A stretch of 64,000 nucleotides of DNA from Mangrovicoccus ximenensis (GTDB taxonomy: Bacteria > Pseudomonadota > Alphaproteobacteria > Rhodobacterales > Rhodobacteraceae). The stretch lies in the NCBI RefSeq assembly GCF_003056725.1, contig NZ_QBKZ01000004.1, positions 347,284-411,283 of the forward strand, in the 5' to 3' direction. The translations under genes were made by a program, and so were the position numbers. Below the pieces are notes generated by a model. It was given only the letters and a program-made list of their open reading frames with translations. It was not told where the DNA came from and searched no databases. Shown here piece by piece: positions 46,955-55,480 of the stretch (positions are counted from its first letter, which is position 1; each line of letters starts with the position of its first letter).

Positions 46955-47008
46955 CCCATCGTAAATCTGGATGTCGCCTTAGCTCGTAAAAGTAGGTGTC
47001 GCTTGACA
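46955..47008 (-). mobile_element. Solo IS21-family terminal sequence
   Basis: Read leftward from 47008: TGTCAAGCGACACCTACTTT, TACGAGCTAAGGCGACATCCAG, then TTTACGATGGG. It aligns base by base with the end of the IS21 copy at 49676 (TGTCAATGGACACCCAGTTT and the following GTTAAGGCGACACCCAG). The interior lies toward lower coordinates, but the LysR gene follows there, so only the tip remains. Confidence 0.65.
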
Positions 47009-47012
47009 GATT

Positions 47013-48956
47013 TCAGGGCTCCGAGGGAAAGCTTACCTCCGCCATCAGCTGCTCGAAGGATAGGACCCGTCCGGCGACCGCGCTCGCAATGACCGTCGGC
47101 GGGCTGGCCAGCCATGTGGATCCGGGGCCCCCGCGGCCGGGGAAGTTGCGGTTGATCGCCGAAATCGTGACCTCCTCCGCGCGGGTCGACACGCCGGGAC
47201 CGCACTGGCCGCAGGCTCCGCAGGCCGGGCCGAGCATCTCTGCGCCGAGCGCTTCGAATACCTCCATGTAGCCCTGCGCGCGGCAGTAGTCGCGCACCTG
47301 GACCGTGCCGCATTGCAGGTAGAGCTTCACCCCGGGCGCCACCTTCATCCCGCGGTCCACCGCCCAGCGGGCAACCTCGTAATAGTGGTCGAAATCCTCG
47401 CGCTTTCCGGCGGTGCAGGAGCCGCCATAGGCGATGCCCGGCCTCACGACTTCGTCCAGATCCGCAATGGCCACGCCGTTTCCGGGATCCCCGGGCCGGG
47501 CCAGCATCGGGCCGATCTCCGCGCAGTCGAGCGTGATGACCTCGGCATAGGCCGCGCCCGGGTCGGAGACCATCCAAGGTTCCGGTTCGAATTCAATGCC
47601 GCGCCGCTCCCTGAGGAAGCGGACGGTTTCGGCGTCAGGTGCGCAGATTCCGGTCAGGCCGCCGAGCTCGGCGACCATGTTGGTGAGGGTCGCGCGTTCG
47701 TCGATCGACATCGCATCGATCACCGGACCGGCGAACTCGAAAATCTTCCCGACCCCGGCACCCTGCCGGATGGCCTCCGTCGCAAGCAGGGTCAGGACGA
47801 TATCCTTCGCCGTGACGCCGGGCCGCTGGCCGCCCTCGAGCCGAACCAGCAGCCCTTCCGCCATGGTCAGGCGGACCGCGCCCGTCATGAATGCATTCGC
47901 CATGTCGGTCGTGCCGACGCCATAGGCGAAACAGCCGACCGCTCCGGAATGCGGCGTGTGGCTGTCGGTCCCGACCACGATCCGGCCGGGCTGCGCATAG
48001 CTCTCGGCCATCATCGCGTGGGAGATGCCTTCGGAGCCCTCCTCGCCGATCAGGTAGCCGTGGTCCTTCAGGCCATACTCCCGGCCGAAGTCACGATGCG
48101 CCTGGCTCAGCGTCCGGACCTGGGGCAGAAGCCCCTGGTTCACATGGGTGGGCGAGCGATGGGCATAGGAGTTGTGGTCCTCGAAGAGGATGATGCTGTC
48201 CGGATCGCGCAAGGCCAGCGGATGGCCGAACCGCTCGTGCAGCATGTGTGCCGCCATGCCGGTGTAATATTCATGGATAAACCGGAAATCCGCGCGGACG
48301 AAGCCTCCGCTGCCTGGTTCGGCGGCCCAGTCGAGCCCCTCGACCGCGAGGGCCTGCCGGGCGACGATCTTCTGGGCCAGCGTCATCGGCCGGTCCTCGG
48401 GCAGCAGCGCCGGGCTGGCCGCCTTCAGGTATTTCTGCCCGTAGGCCAGCAGGCCGCCCTCGCGGAGGATGGCCCCGGCCAGCGGCTCGCGTCCGGCAAC
48501 CAGCTCGTCGACCGTGACCTCCTCGCCCGCGGAAATCCGGTCTACAAGCCCCATGTCGGTCGAGGTGAAGAGCCCGAGATTGTCGCAGTTCTGGCGGTAG
48601 ATCCGCTCGAAGCTCTCGGCGATGACCAGGCGGATGCCGGCGGATTTCTCGGCCAGCGGGGAATGCTCGCGCGATGAGCCCTTGCCGTAGCGGCGCCCGC
48701 CGACAAGCACCGAAACCCCTGCCCGGGCGAGCACGTCTTCGCCGAAAGGCCGCTCGCCGTTGATGACCGTGCCGGTATGGGCGTAGCGGGCCAGCGTGGC
48801 GTCGAAGTTGAGGAGGGTCGGGATCGGCGTGATCTCGTCGGTGGAGATGTCGCTGCGCAGCGGACCGGCTTCGGCCAGCGAAAGCGCTTCGCCCGAAAGC
48901 TGCCGCGCGATGGCACCGGGCGCGGTGCCGAGTATGAGCATGCCCTCGAATTTCAT
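47013..48956 (-). CDS. Aconitase/isopropylmalate isomerase-family hydratase, swivel domain first
   Basis: 647 residues. The order is reversed compared with AcnA: an N-terminal LeuD-like swivel domain (about 1-160; GGRRYGKGSSREHSPLAE, ESFERIYRQNCDNLG) then the LeuC-like body with GTDSHTPHSGAVGCFAYGVG and iron-sulfur Cys in YGGSCTAGKRED and GPACGACGQCGPG. It should hydrate/dehydrate a tricarboxylic or methyl-substituted acid. Next to an RraA-like aldolase, suggesting a small organic-acid pathway. The last codons end 5 bp before the solo IS21 tip, so the true C-terminus may be altered. Confidence 0.82.
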   Translation of the reverse strand: MKFEGMLILGTAPGAIARQLSGEALSLAEAGPLRSDISTDEITPIPTLLNFDATLARYAHTGTVINGERPFGEDVLARAGVSVLVGGRRYGKGSSREHSPLAEKSAGIRLVIAESFERIYRQNCDNLGLFTSTDMGLVDRISAGEEVTVDELVAGREPLAGAILREGGLLAYGQKYLKAASPALLPEDRPMTLAQKIVARQALAVEGLDWAAEPGSGGFVRADFRFIHEYYTGMAAHMLHERFGHPLALRDPDSIILFEDHNSYAHRSPTHVNQGLLPQVRTLSQAHRDFGREYGLKDHGYLIGEEGSEGISHAMMAESYAQPGRIVVGTDSHTPHSGAVGCFAYGVGTTDMANAFMTGAVRLTMAEGLLVRLEGGQRPGVTAKDIVLTLLATEAIRQGAGVGKIFEFAGPVIDAMSIDERATLTNMVAELGGLTGICAPDAETVRFLRERRGIEFEPEPWMVSDPGAAYAEVITLDCAEIGPMLARPGDPGNGVAIADLDEVVRPGIAYGGSCTAGKREDFDHYYEVARWAVDRGMKVAPGVKLYLQCGTVQVRDYCRAQGYMEVFEALGAEMLGPACGACGQCGPGVSTRAEEVTISAINRNFPGRGGPGSTWLASPPTVIASAVAGRVLSFEQLMAEVSFPSEP

Positions 48957-48970
48957 GGCAATTCTTCCTT

Positions 48971-49470
48971 TCACGTCCTGATCCAGGCGATGTGCGAGCT
49001 GCGGGCCGCCCGGGCCTCGGCCCGTTCCGCCGCGCTCATTGCCGCCTGGGTGCTGCGCAGCAGGGCTTCCTTGCGCGCAAGCTCCTCGCCCATGTCGAGT
49101 ATCTGTCCGGCCATCTCCGCCGGTATGGTCACGACGCCGTCCTCGTCGCCGAGGAGGATGTCTCCTGGCCGCACCACAACGCTGGAGGATTCCGGCCCCG
49201 GCATCACGACCGGCTGCGTCCAGCTGGCGATCAGCATCCGCCTCGCACCGTTCTGCGAGATGGAACCAGTCGCGTGGACGGGCAGCGGGCCGTCGGCAAG
49301 TTCGCGCCGGTCGCGGACCAGCCCGTCGGTGACCACGCCCGCAACCGCGCTGCCGAGCAGGTCCTCGGCGAGGAGCCCGCCCATGACGGCACCGCCCTGG
49401 AAGCCTCCCGTTGCCAGCACCAGGATGGCCCCCGCCGAGGCCAGCGTCGGCAGGGCATAGACGGGAAGGT
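48971..49470 (-). pseudogene. RraA-family aldolase/decarboxylase, N-terminus lost
   Basis: About 165 residues of the RraA/HMG-aldolase fold: GAILVLATGGFQGGAVMGGLLAED, GVVTDGLVRDRREL (substrate Arg and metal Asp) and VVVRPGDILLGDEDGVVTIP. RraA-like enzymes cleave 4-hydroxy-4-methyl-2-oxoglutarate or decarboxylate oxaloacetate. About 60 N-terminal residues are missing at the break near 49470. It precedes the hydratase by 14 bp. Confidence 0.7.
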
Positions 49471-49474
49471 GCCG

Positions 49475-49662
49475 CCTGCGCGGGCGACGTCATGAGCGTG
49501 GCGGGGCCTCGCGCCGTTGCATCCACGCCCGTTGCCGCGCTGCTGCCGATGATGGCCGACGCTGCCGTGGACGCGGTGCCGGTTCTGGACCGCGGCCGCA
49601 TCACCGGGATCGTGACCCGCAGCGACATCATCGCCGCGCTGGCACGTCAGAGCCTGGGCTGA
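49475..49662 (+). pseudogene. HPP/CBS-domain protein, C-terminal fragment
   Basis: The last 60 residues of a CBS domain: GDVMSVAGPRAVASTPVAALLP, VDAVPVLDRGRITGIVTRSDIIAAL. In HPP-family membrane proteins this is the C-terminal CBS pair. The upstream part is missing at the head-on junction with the RraA fragment. Confidence 0.6.
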
Positions 49663-49790
49663 CCGCCGCAGACTGTCAATGGACACCCAGTTTTACGGGT
49701 TAAGGCGACACCCAGTGTTACGAGGTGACGCGCGCGGGTGCGGCCCGGGGAGCGCGCTCCCCGGGCCGCACCCGCGCGAAAGCATTTCAT

Positions 49791-50561
49791 TCAGCCCTTC
49801 AGAGCGTCCTCGAGATCGCGCAGCCGATAGCTCCGCCCCTTTATGTTGAGAACGTGCGAACGGTGCAGCAGCCGGTCGAGAATGGCGGTGGCGAGCACCT
49901 CGTCTCCAGCCAGCAATTCGGTCCAGTCGCGGATGCTCTTGTTGGTGGTGATCATCATGGCCCCGCGGCCGTACCGGTAGCTGACAAGCCGGAAGAACAG
50001 GCTGGCCTCCTCCCGGCTCATCGGGTCGTAGCCCATCTCGTCGACCAGAAGCAGCGAGCTGGACATGTATTTCCGGCTCTTCAGGCGGGCGGGCGGAAGA
50101 TGTGCGTCCGTCTTCAGCGCCGTCAGCAATTCGTCGAACCGGAAATACTGCACCGAGAAGCCGAGCTGGATCGCCCGGATTCCAAGACCGCAAAGCAAGT
50201 GGGATTTTCCCACGCCCGGCGGGCCTTGCATCAGGACCACCTCCGCGTTCCTGATCCACGCTCCCGTCGCCAGAGTTTCGATGCGCGACCGCTCGATCGC
50301 GGGCTGGAAGGCAAAGTCGAAGTTCTCCAGCGTCTGGCCAGCCGGGATTTTCGCCGTCTTCAGCATCGTGCTGATGCGCCGCTCCTCCCGCCCGGACCGC
50401 TCGGCATCGAGAAGCCGGTCGAGGAAGACATGCGCCGGCATGTCCGTCCGCACCGCGTCCGAAAGCAGGTTCTCGAGCGCGCCGACCGCATGGACCATGC
50501 CGAGCGCGGACAGCCTCTCGCGGGTGGCGTCGATGTCGAGCTTCACGCGCGGGGCGGTCAT
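49791..50561 (-). CDS. istB: IS21 helper ATPase IstB
   Basis: 256 residues: N-terminal domain RLSALGMVHAVGALENLL, Walker A GPPGVGKSHLLCGLG, Walker B LLLVDEMGY and sensor ITTNKS. AAA+ protein that assists IstA in target selection. The ATG at 50561 overlaps the istA stop by 4 bp. Confidence 0.92.
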   Translation of the reverse strand: MTAPRVKLDIDATRERLSALGMVHAVGALENLLSDAVRTDMPAHVFLDRLLDAERSGREERRISTMLKTAKIPAGQTLENFDFAFQPAIERSRIETLATGAWIRNAEVVLMQGPPGVGKSHLLCGLGIRAIQLGFSVQYFRFDELLTALKTDAHLPPARLKSRKYMSSSLLLVDEMGYDPMSREEASLFFRLVSYRYGRGAMMITTNKSIRDWTELLAGDEVLATAILDRLLHRSHVLNIKGRSYRLRDLEDALKG

Positions 50562-51258
50562 CGTGCCACCTCTGCCAGCCGGGCATAGAGGTCGAGGGAA
50601 CGATGCTGAACCTTCTCGGCCGCGACCTCCGCCATGCGCTGACCCATCCGCCCGAGCGGCAGGGGCGCGCGGACCCGGTCCGTGTCCACGCCCTCGTAAT
50701 GCGCCTCGTCGCGCAGGATCAGCTGGCTGGTCCGGCGGGCATGCTCGGCAATCACTGCAGCGTCCTTGAGGATCTGCACATGCCCAGCCAGCCCGCGGAC
50801 CTCGACCTCCTGCCCGACGAAGCGGAATGGCACGCTGTACTGCCGCCCCTCGAAACTGACGAGACAATCGATCCCGACCGGTCGGCGCACGACGACATCG
50901 AAGGGCACCGGGAGCGTCTCCGGCAAGGGGGTCAGCAACCGGCGCTCCTGCTCCCAGGCATCGGCGATGCTGGTGCCCGTCAGCGGACAGCGCAGTCGCC
51001 CGGCACGCTCCTCGAGCCGTGCATCGGTTTCCGCCTGCAACTGTTCGAGGCTCCCGAACGCTTCGCGGCGCGGGTCGATCGTCTCGCGCAGATCGCGGAC
51101 GTGGCGCTCGACCTTGCCCGTCCGCCATGGGCCTCGGACCGATGGCGGCCTCATGGCGAACCCTGCGGGTGCCGCGGCTGGCAGGCATCCACGTGAAACT
51201 TCAGCTGCGCCGCAAATCGCCGGTAGGTCTCGTTGATCACGCCCCAGGATCCAGCGCC
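50558..51258 (-). pseudogene. istA: IS21 transposase IstA, truncated and frameshifted
   Basis: C-terminal part PWRTGKVERHVRDLRETIDPRRE to DLYARLAEVAR is intact. Upstream, WGVINETYRRFAAQLKFHVDACQP lies in another frame (about 51175-51258), so a frameshift separates the catalytic-Glu side from the rest, and the first two thirds with HTH and DD residues are absent. Confidence 0.8.
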
Positions 51259-51334
51259 CTTCGAGATCCGGCTGAAGCAGCTCGACGCGGATCTCTCGGT
51301 CGTGGTGCTGGAGAAGGGCTCCGAAGTCGGCGCA
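51259..51334 (+). pseudogene. 25-residue fragment of ETF-ubiquinone oxidoreductase
   Basis: EIRLKQLDADLSVVVLEKGSEVGA is a stretch seen near the N-terminus of ETF-QO, just after its FAD GxGxxG. It is fused in frame to the tungstate ABC ATPase fragment and abuts istA on the left. Recognition rests on 24 residues only. Confidence 0.45.
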
Positions 51335-51661
51335 AGGCTGCTCTCGGGCGGCGAGGCGCAGCGGCTGGCGCTGGCCCGCGCGCTCGCCACCGATCCCGAG
51401 GTGCTGTTCCTCGACGAGCCGACCGCCAGCCTCGACCCGGCCTCGGTGCTGGTCATCGAGAGGATCGTCGCCGGGGCCCGCGCGGCAGGGACCCGGATCG
51501 TCTTCGTCACCCATGACATCGGGCAGGCCCGGCGCATCGCCGATGACGTGGTCTTCCTGCATCGCGGCCGCGTTGCCGAGCACAGCGCCGCCGCCGATTT
51601 CTTTCCCGAGCCCCGGTCGCAGGCGGCAAGGGACTATCTGGCGGGCCGGATCCTCCTGTGA
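51335..51661 (+). pseudogene. TupC-type tungstate ABC ATPase, C-terminal fragment
   Basis: About 108 residues: signature LSGGEAQRLALARALA, Walker B VLFLDEPTASLDP, switch TRIVFVTHDIGQARRIADDVVFLHRG. Walker A and the N-terminal half are missing, replaced at about 51335 by the ETF-QO scrap. It is followed 47 bp later by tupA, the partner binding protein. Confidence 0.75.
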
Positions 51662-51708
51662 TCCCCCGCCGCAATTTTCCGGACATACGGGCAGAAAGGA
51701 CTCCCCCA

Positions 51709-52530
51709 ATGGCCATCGCAAGGATCATCGCCGCAGCAGCGCTGCCGCTCGGCTTCGCCGGGGCGGCGCTTGCCGACGACGTTTCGATCATCGTGCAATC
51801 GACCACCTCGACCGCGAATTCGGGGCTCTACGACTACCTTCTGCCGATCTACGGGGAAGACAGCGGCATCACCGTCAATGTCGTCGCCGTCGGCACCGGA
51901 CAGGCGATCCGCAACGCGGAAAACTGCGACGGCGACCTTCTGCTCGTGCATGCCAAGGCCTCCGAGGAAGCCTTCGTCGCCGAGGGCTACGGCACCCAGC
52001 GCACCGACCTGATGTACAACGACTTCGTCATCGTCGGCCCGGACAGCGACCCGGCAGGCGTCAAGGGCATGACCGATGCCGAAGCGGCGCTGGCCAAGAT
52101 CGCCGAAAGCGGCGCGCTCTTCGCCTCGCGCGGCGACGACAGCGGCACCCACAAGAAGGAAGCCGCGCTGTGGAAGGCTGCGGGCATCGATCCGACCGCC
52201 GCCTCGGGCGAGTGGTACCGCGAAACCGGCTCGGGCATGGGCGCGACGCTCAATGCCGGGATCGGCATGGGCGCCTATGTGCTGACCGACCGCGCTACCT
52301 GGATCAGCTTCCAGAACAAGCAGGACTACGCCATCGAGGTCCAGGGCGACGAGGACCTGTTCAACCAGTACGGCGTCATCCCGGTCAGCCCGGACCACTG
52401 TCCCTCGGCGAAGATCGACGCCGCACAGGATTTCGCGGACTGGCTGCTCTCGGAGGCAGGCCAGCAGGCAATCGCGGCCTATGAGGTCGACGGCCAGCAG
52501 CTGTTCTTCCCCAACGCGCCCAAATCCTGA
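51709..52530 (+). CDS. tupA: Tungstate-binding periplasmic protein TupA
   Basis: 273 residues from ATG 51709 with AGAAAGGA upstream. Signal peptide MAIARIIAAAALPLGFAGAALA, then the oxyanion-binding motif QSTTSTANSGLYDYLLP (TTTS type), and SRGDDSGTHKKE, characteristic of TupA/WtpA-like proteins. It captures tungstate for molybdo/tungsto-enzymes. The permease gene tupB is not visible and the ATPase is broken. Confidence 0.93.
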   Translation: MAIARIIAAAALPLGFAGAALADDVSIIVQSTTSTANSGLYDYLLPIYGEDSGITVNVVAVGTGQAIRNAENCDGDLLLVHAKASEEAFVAEGYGTQRTDLMYNDFVIVGPDSDPAGVKGMTDAEAALAKIAESGALFASRGDDSGTHKKEAALWKAAGIDPTAASGEWYRETGSGMGATLNAGIGMGAYVLTDRATWISFQNKQDYAIEVQGDEDLFNQYGVIPVSPDHCPSAKIDAAQDFADWLLSEAGQQAIAAYEVDGQQLFFPNAPKS

Positions 52531-52577
52531 TAGCTTGCGGGGGACGGCATGCCGCCGTCCCCAGACCACGCGAGCCC

Positions 52578-52776
52578 ATGACCGACCTGCAGATCCCGCC
52601 CCACGAATACCTCACCGTCCGCGAACTGGCGGAGCTCCTGCGCCTCAAGGAGCGCAAGGTCTACGATCTGGCCGCCTCCGGCGAGCTGCCCTGTTCGCGC
52701 GCCACCGGCAAGCTGCTGTTTCCCGCCGCCGAAATCCGCGCCTGGATCGAGGGCGCCCGCGGCGGCCGGTCCATGG
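52578..52776 (+). pseudogene. HTH (excisionase-type) regulator fragment
   Basis: About 66 residues of a MerR/excisionase-like winged helix: EYLTVRELAELLRLKERKVYDLAASGELPCSRATGKLLFPAAEIRAWI. In tup loci this domain is normally fused to a periplasmic-binding-like sensor. That part is missing, because a reversed YeiH fragment begins near 52777. Confidence 0.7.
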
Positions 52777-52968
52777 CGGCGGCGCCGCGGCCGGGTTCCG
52801 CAGCGCCATGCCCGCCAGCATGGCCAGCATCAGCGGGCTGAGCGCGGCCATGCTGCTCAGCCGCTGCACCGCGACGGCGGCCAGGGCGATGGCCGCGGAC
52901 AGGCACAGGCCGGGCAGCAAGGGCGTCAGGCGGGGCGCCGCGATCCGCGGCAGGGAGACATCGGACAT
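52777..52968 (-). pseudogene. YeiH-family membrane protein, N-terminal fragment
   Basis: Leftward from ATG 52968: LTPLLPGLCLSAAIALAAVAVQ and SPLMLAMLAGMALRN, the first two spans of a YeiH/UPF0324 sulfate-exporter-like protein. It ends after about 64 codons. It is divergent from a LysR gene, the normal pairing for yeiH. Confidence 0.65.
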
Positions 52969-53067
52969 CGGAACCTCTCACGCGATGTGCCCAGTCTGCC
53001 CTGCCGCAACCGTTCCGTATAACGGATTGTCTTTGTCCCAATGATCGATTGAACTTATGATTTGGCC

Positions 53068-53958
53068 ATGACGCTCGACCAGCTCCGCATCTTCCTCGCC
53101 GTCGCCCGCGAGGGCCATGTCACCCGCGCCGCCGGGCAGCTGAACCTGACGCAATCGGCGGTATCCTCGGCGATCGCGGCGCTGGAGGCGCAGCACGGCG
53201 TGAAGCTCTTCGACCGGATCGGCCGCGGCATCCGCATCACGGAGGCGGGAACGCGCTTTTCCGGAGCGGCGCGGGCGGTGCTGGCGCAGGCGGAGTCGGC
53301 GGAGCTGATGCTCGACGACCTGTCGCAGAAGACGCTGGGAAGGCTCAGCCTCCATGCCAGCCAGACGGTGGCCAGCTACTGGCTGCCGCCGCTCTTGATG
53401 GCCTATCACGCGGCGCATCCGCTGGTGGAGCTTACGCTGGAGACCGGCAATACCGCGCAGGTCGCCGCCGCGGTGATGGCGGGCCATGCCGATCTGGGCA
53501 TGGTCGAAGGCGACGTGCCGCAGGGCAGCCTGACCCGGCAGGTGGTGGCGCGCGACGAGCTGGTGCTGGTCATGGCCGCAAGTCATCCGCTGGCCGGGCG
53601 GGCGATCCGCGGCACCGACTACCTGTCCTTCCCCTGGCTGCTGCGCGAACCGGGATCGGGCACGCGCTCGGAATTCGAGCATCATCTGGGCGAGCTGGGC
53701 TTCGGCGTCACGGATCTGGCGGTGGCGCTGGAGCTGCCCTCGAACGAGGCGATCCTCTCGGCGGTCGCGGCGGGGGAGGGGCTGGCCATGCTGTCGCGCC
53801 GCGCCGCCGAATTCGCCGGTGCCAGCGGCGCGGTGGCGCTCCGGCAGGTCACCTGGACGAAACGGCCCGAGCGCGCTTTCGCTCTGCTGGCCCATCCCGG
53901 ACGCTACCGCACGCGGGCGGCGGCGGCGATGATCGCGCGGCTCTCCGGACGGCAGTGA
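53068..53958 (+). CDS. LysR-family regulator of the YeiE/CysB-like group
   Basis: 296 residues from ATG 53068: HTH TLDQLRIFLAVAREGHVTRAAGQLNLTQSAVSSAIAALE and an effector domain with ETGNTAQVAAAVMAGHADLGMVEG and LLREPGSGTR, a typical YeiE-group pattern. It is divergent from the broken yeiH gene with a 99-bp spacer. A CCCGCG-A-CGCGGG hairpin (53963-53975) follows the stop. Confidence 0.9.
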   Translation: MTLDQLRIFLAVAREGHVTRAAGQLNLTQSAVSSAIAALEAQHGVKLFDRIGRGIRITEAGTRFSGAARAVLAQAESAELMLDDLSQKTLGRLSLHASQTVASYWLPPLLMAYHAAHPLVELTLETGNTAQVAAAVMAGHADLGMVEGDVPQGSLTRQVVARDELVLVMAASHPLAGRAIRGTDYLSFPWLLREPGSGTRSEFEHHLGELGFGVTDLAVALELPSNEAILSAVAAGEGLAMLSRRAAEFAGASGAVALRQVTWTKRPERAFALLAHPGRYRTRAAAAMIARLSGRQ

Positions 53959-53962
53959 TTCT

Positions 53963-53975
53963 CCCGCGACGCGGG
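53963..53975 (+). terminator. Short hairpin after LysR gene
   Basis: CCCGCG, single base, CGCGGG, then AATTT. It starts 5 bp after the LysR stop. The loop is tight, so only a weak candidate. Confidence 0.35.
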
Positions 53976-54168
53976 AATTTCCGTATCTATGCAAATGAAA
54001 TCGTGTGATTTGCGCAATAAAGTGACCCGAATGTGTCGAAAAGGCCCCGGTTCCGCCTTGTCTCGCGAAGCCGCCCCGGTATAGCTCCCTGCGCACTTCC
54101 AGCGTGCACTGTCGATTTCAGGGGACCGGTCCGGCCATCCGGCGGATGGAGCGTGGACCTCAGGGGGG

Positions 54169-55230
54169 ATGACCGCGATGCAGCAACTGACCGTCGACCG
54201 CGAGGAGCTGGCCCGGCATTACGATCTGGCGCCTTCGATGGAGAAGGCCGAGGCGATGGGCGCGATCTATGCCCGGATGGGCCGCGTCGTGACGCCTTTC
54301 GACTGGGCGATGCACGCCCCCTATGTCGAGGCGATCAACCGGCTGAAGCGCGAGCGCAATGCCGTGATCCTGGCGCATAACTACATGACGCCGCAGATCT
54401 ACCACGGCATTGCCGACGTGGTCGGCGACAGCCTGCAGCTCGCCGTCGAGGCGACGCGGGTCGAGGCACAGGTGATCGTGCAATGCGGCGTGCACTTCAT
54501 GGCCGAGACGTCTAAGATCCTGAATCCGTCGAAGACCGTGCTGATCCCCGACATGGAGGCCGGCTGCTCGCTGGCCGAAAGCATCACGCCCGAGGGCATT
54601 GCCGAGATGCGCCGCCGCTATCCGGGCGCGCCGGTGGTGACCTATGTGAACACCACCGCCGAGGTGAAGGCTGCGTCGGACATCTGCTGCACTTCGTCGA
54701 ACGCGGCGCAGATCGTCGCCGGGCTGGATGCCGACACGGTGATCATGACCCCGGACCAGTACCTGGCGCAGAACGTCGCCCGGCAGGTGCCGCACAAGCG
54801 CATCGTCTGGTGGGAAGGCTCCTGCATCGTGCACGAGCAGTACACCGCCCAGGACCTGCGCGATTTCCGCGAGTGGAATCCGGGAACGCAGATCATCGCC
54901 CATCCGGAATGCCCGCCCGACGTGGTGGCCGAAGCGGACTACTCCGGCTCGACCTCGGGGATCATCGATTTCGTCGCCCGCGAGAAACCGGCGAAGGCGA
55001 TGCTGGTCACCGAATGCTCGATGGCCTCGAACATCTCGGACGCGCATCCAGAGGTCGATTTCGTCGGCCCCTGCAACATGTGCCCTTACATGAAGATGAT
55101 CACGCTGGAGAAGGTGCTGTGGTCGCTGCACACCATGCAGGGCGCGGTCGAGGTCGACCCGGAGGTCGCCGCTAAGGCGCGGATCGCGGTCGAGCGGATG
55201 ATCGATCTCAGCCGCAAGATGGCTGCCTGA
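54169..55230 (+). CDS. nadA: Quinolinate synthase NadA
   Basis: 353 residues: LAHNYMTPQIYHGIADVVGDSLQLA at the start of domain 1, and three cluster cysteines, in IVQCGVHFMAETSKIL, WWEGSCIVHE (domain 2; HPECPP follows) and GPCNMCPYMKM. The 4Fe-4S enzyme condenses iminoaspartate with dihydroxyacetone phosphate. CAGGGGGG precedes ATG 54169. nadB follows after 7 bp but is broken. Confidence 0.96.
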   Translation: MTAMQQLTVDREELARHYDLAPSMEKAEAMGAIYARMGRVVTPFDWAMHAPYVEAINRLKRERNAVILAHNYMTPQIYHGIADVVGDSLQLAVEATRVEAQVIVQCGVHFMAETSKILNPSKTVLIPDMEAGCSLAESITPEGIAEMRRRYPGAPVVTYVNTTAEVKAASDICCTSSNAAQIVAGLDADTVIMTPDQYLAQNVARQVPHKRIVWWEGSCIVHEQYTAQDLRDFREWNPGTQIIAHPECPPDVVAEADYSGSTSGIIDFVAREKPAKAMLVTECSMASNISDAHPEVDFVGPCNMCPYMKMITLEKVLWSLHTMQGAVEVDPEVAAKARIAVERMIDLSRKMAA

Positions 55231-55237
55231 GCCGCAT

Positions 55238-55480
55238 ATGGAAACGCTGGCCACCGAGCGGGTGATCATCGTCGGAGCGGGGCTCGGCGCGCTCTATGCC
55301 GCGCTGGCGCTGGCGCCGCATCCGGTACTGATGATCTCGCCCGATCCCCTGTGCGAAGGTGCAAGCTCGGCCTGGGCGCAGGGCGGCGTCGCCGCAGCCA
55401 TGGCCGCGCCCGACAGCCCCGAGGCCCATGCGATCGATACGATCCGCGCGGGGGCGGGCACCGTGGACCCGGAGGTCGCG
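55238..55480 (+). pseudogene. nadB: L-aspartate oxidase NadB, N-terminal fragment
   Basis: About 80 residues: VIIVGAGLGALYAALALAP, then SSAWAQGGVAAAMAAPDSPEAHAIDTIRAGAG, the FAD-binding start of NadB. After VDPEVA the sequence becomes reversed alpha-galactosidase. The rest of nadB and the expected nadC are not in the window. Confidence 0.8.

Larger units (their letters stand above)
49676..51258 (-). mobile_element. IS21-family insertion sequence, one end lost
   Basis: Begins at 49676 with TGTCAATGGACACCCAGTTT and repeated inner GACACCCAGT sequences typical of IS21 ends, then a large GC hairpin (GGTGCGGCCCGGGGAGCG / CGCTCCCCGGGCCGCACC, 49738-49775), istB and istA. The other end is cut at about 51258, where the istA 5' part is replaced by chromosomal fragments. 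istB could still be made but the element cannot move by itself. Confidence 0.85.

Noticed and set aside
47013-49631. 872-residue fusion of unknown N-terminus with the hydratase
   Set aside because: The extra 225 residues are out-of-frame RraA and intergenic DNA; ATG 48956 matches the family start.
49738-49775. CRISPR-like or REP repeat from the long GC hairpin
   Set aside because: It occurs once and lies inside the IS21 end before istB, so it is part of the insertion sequence.
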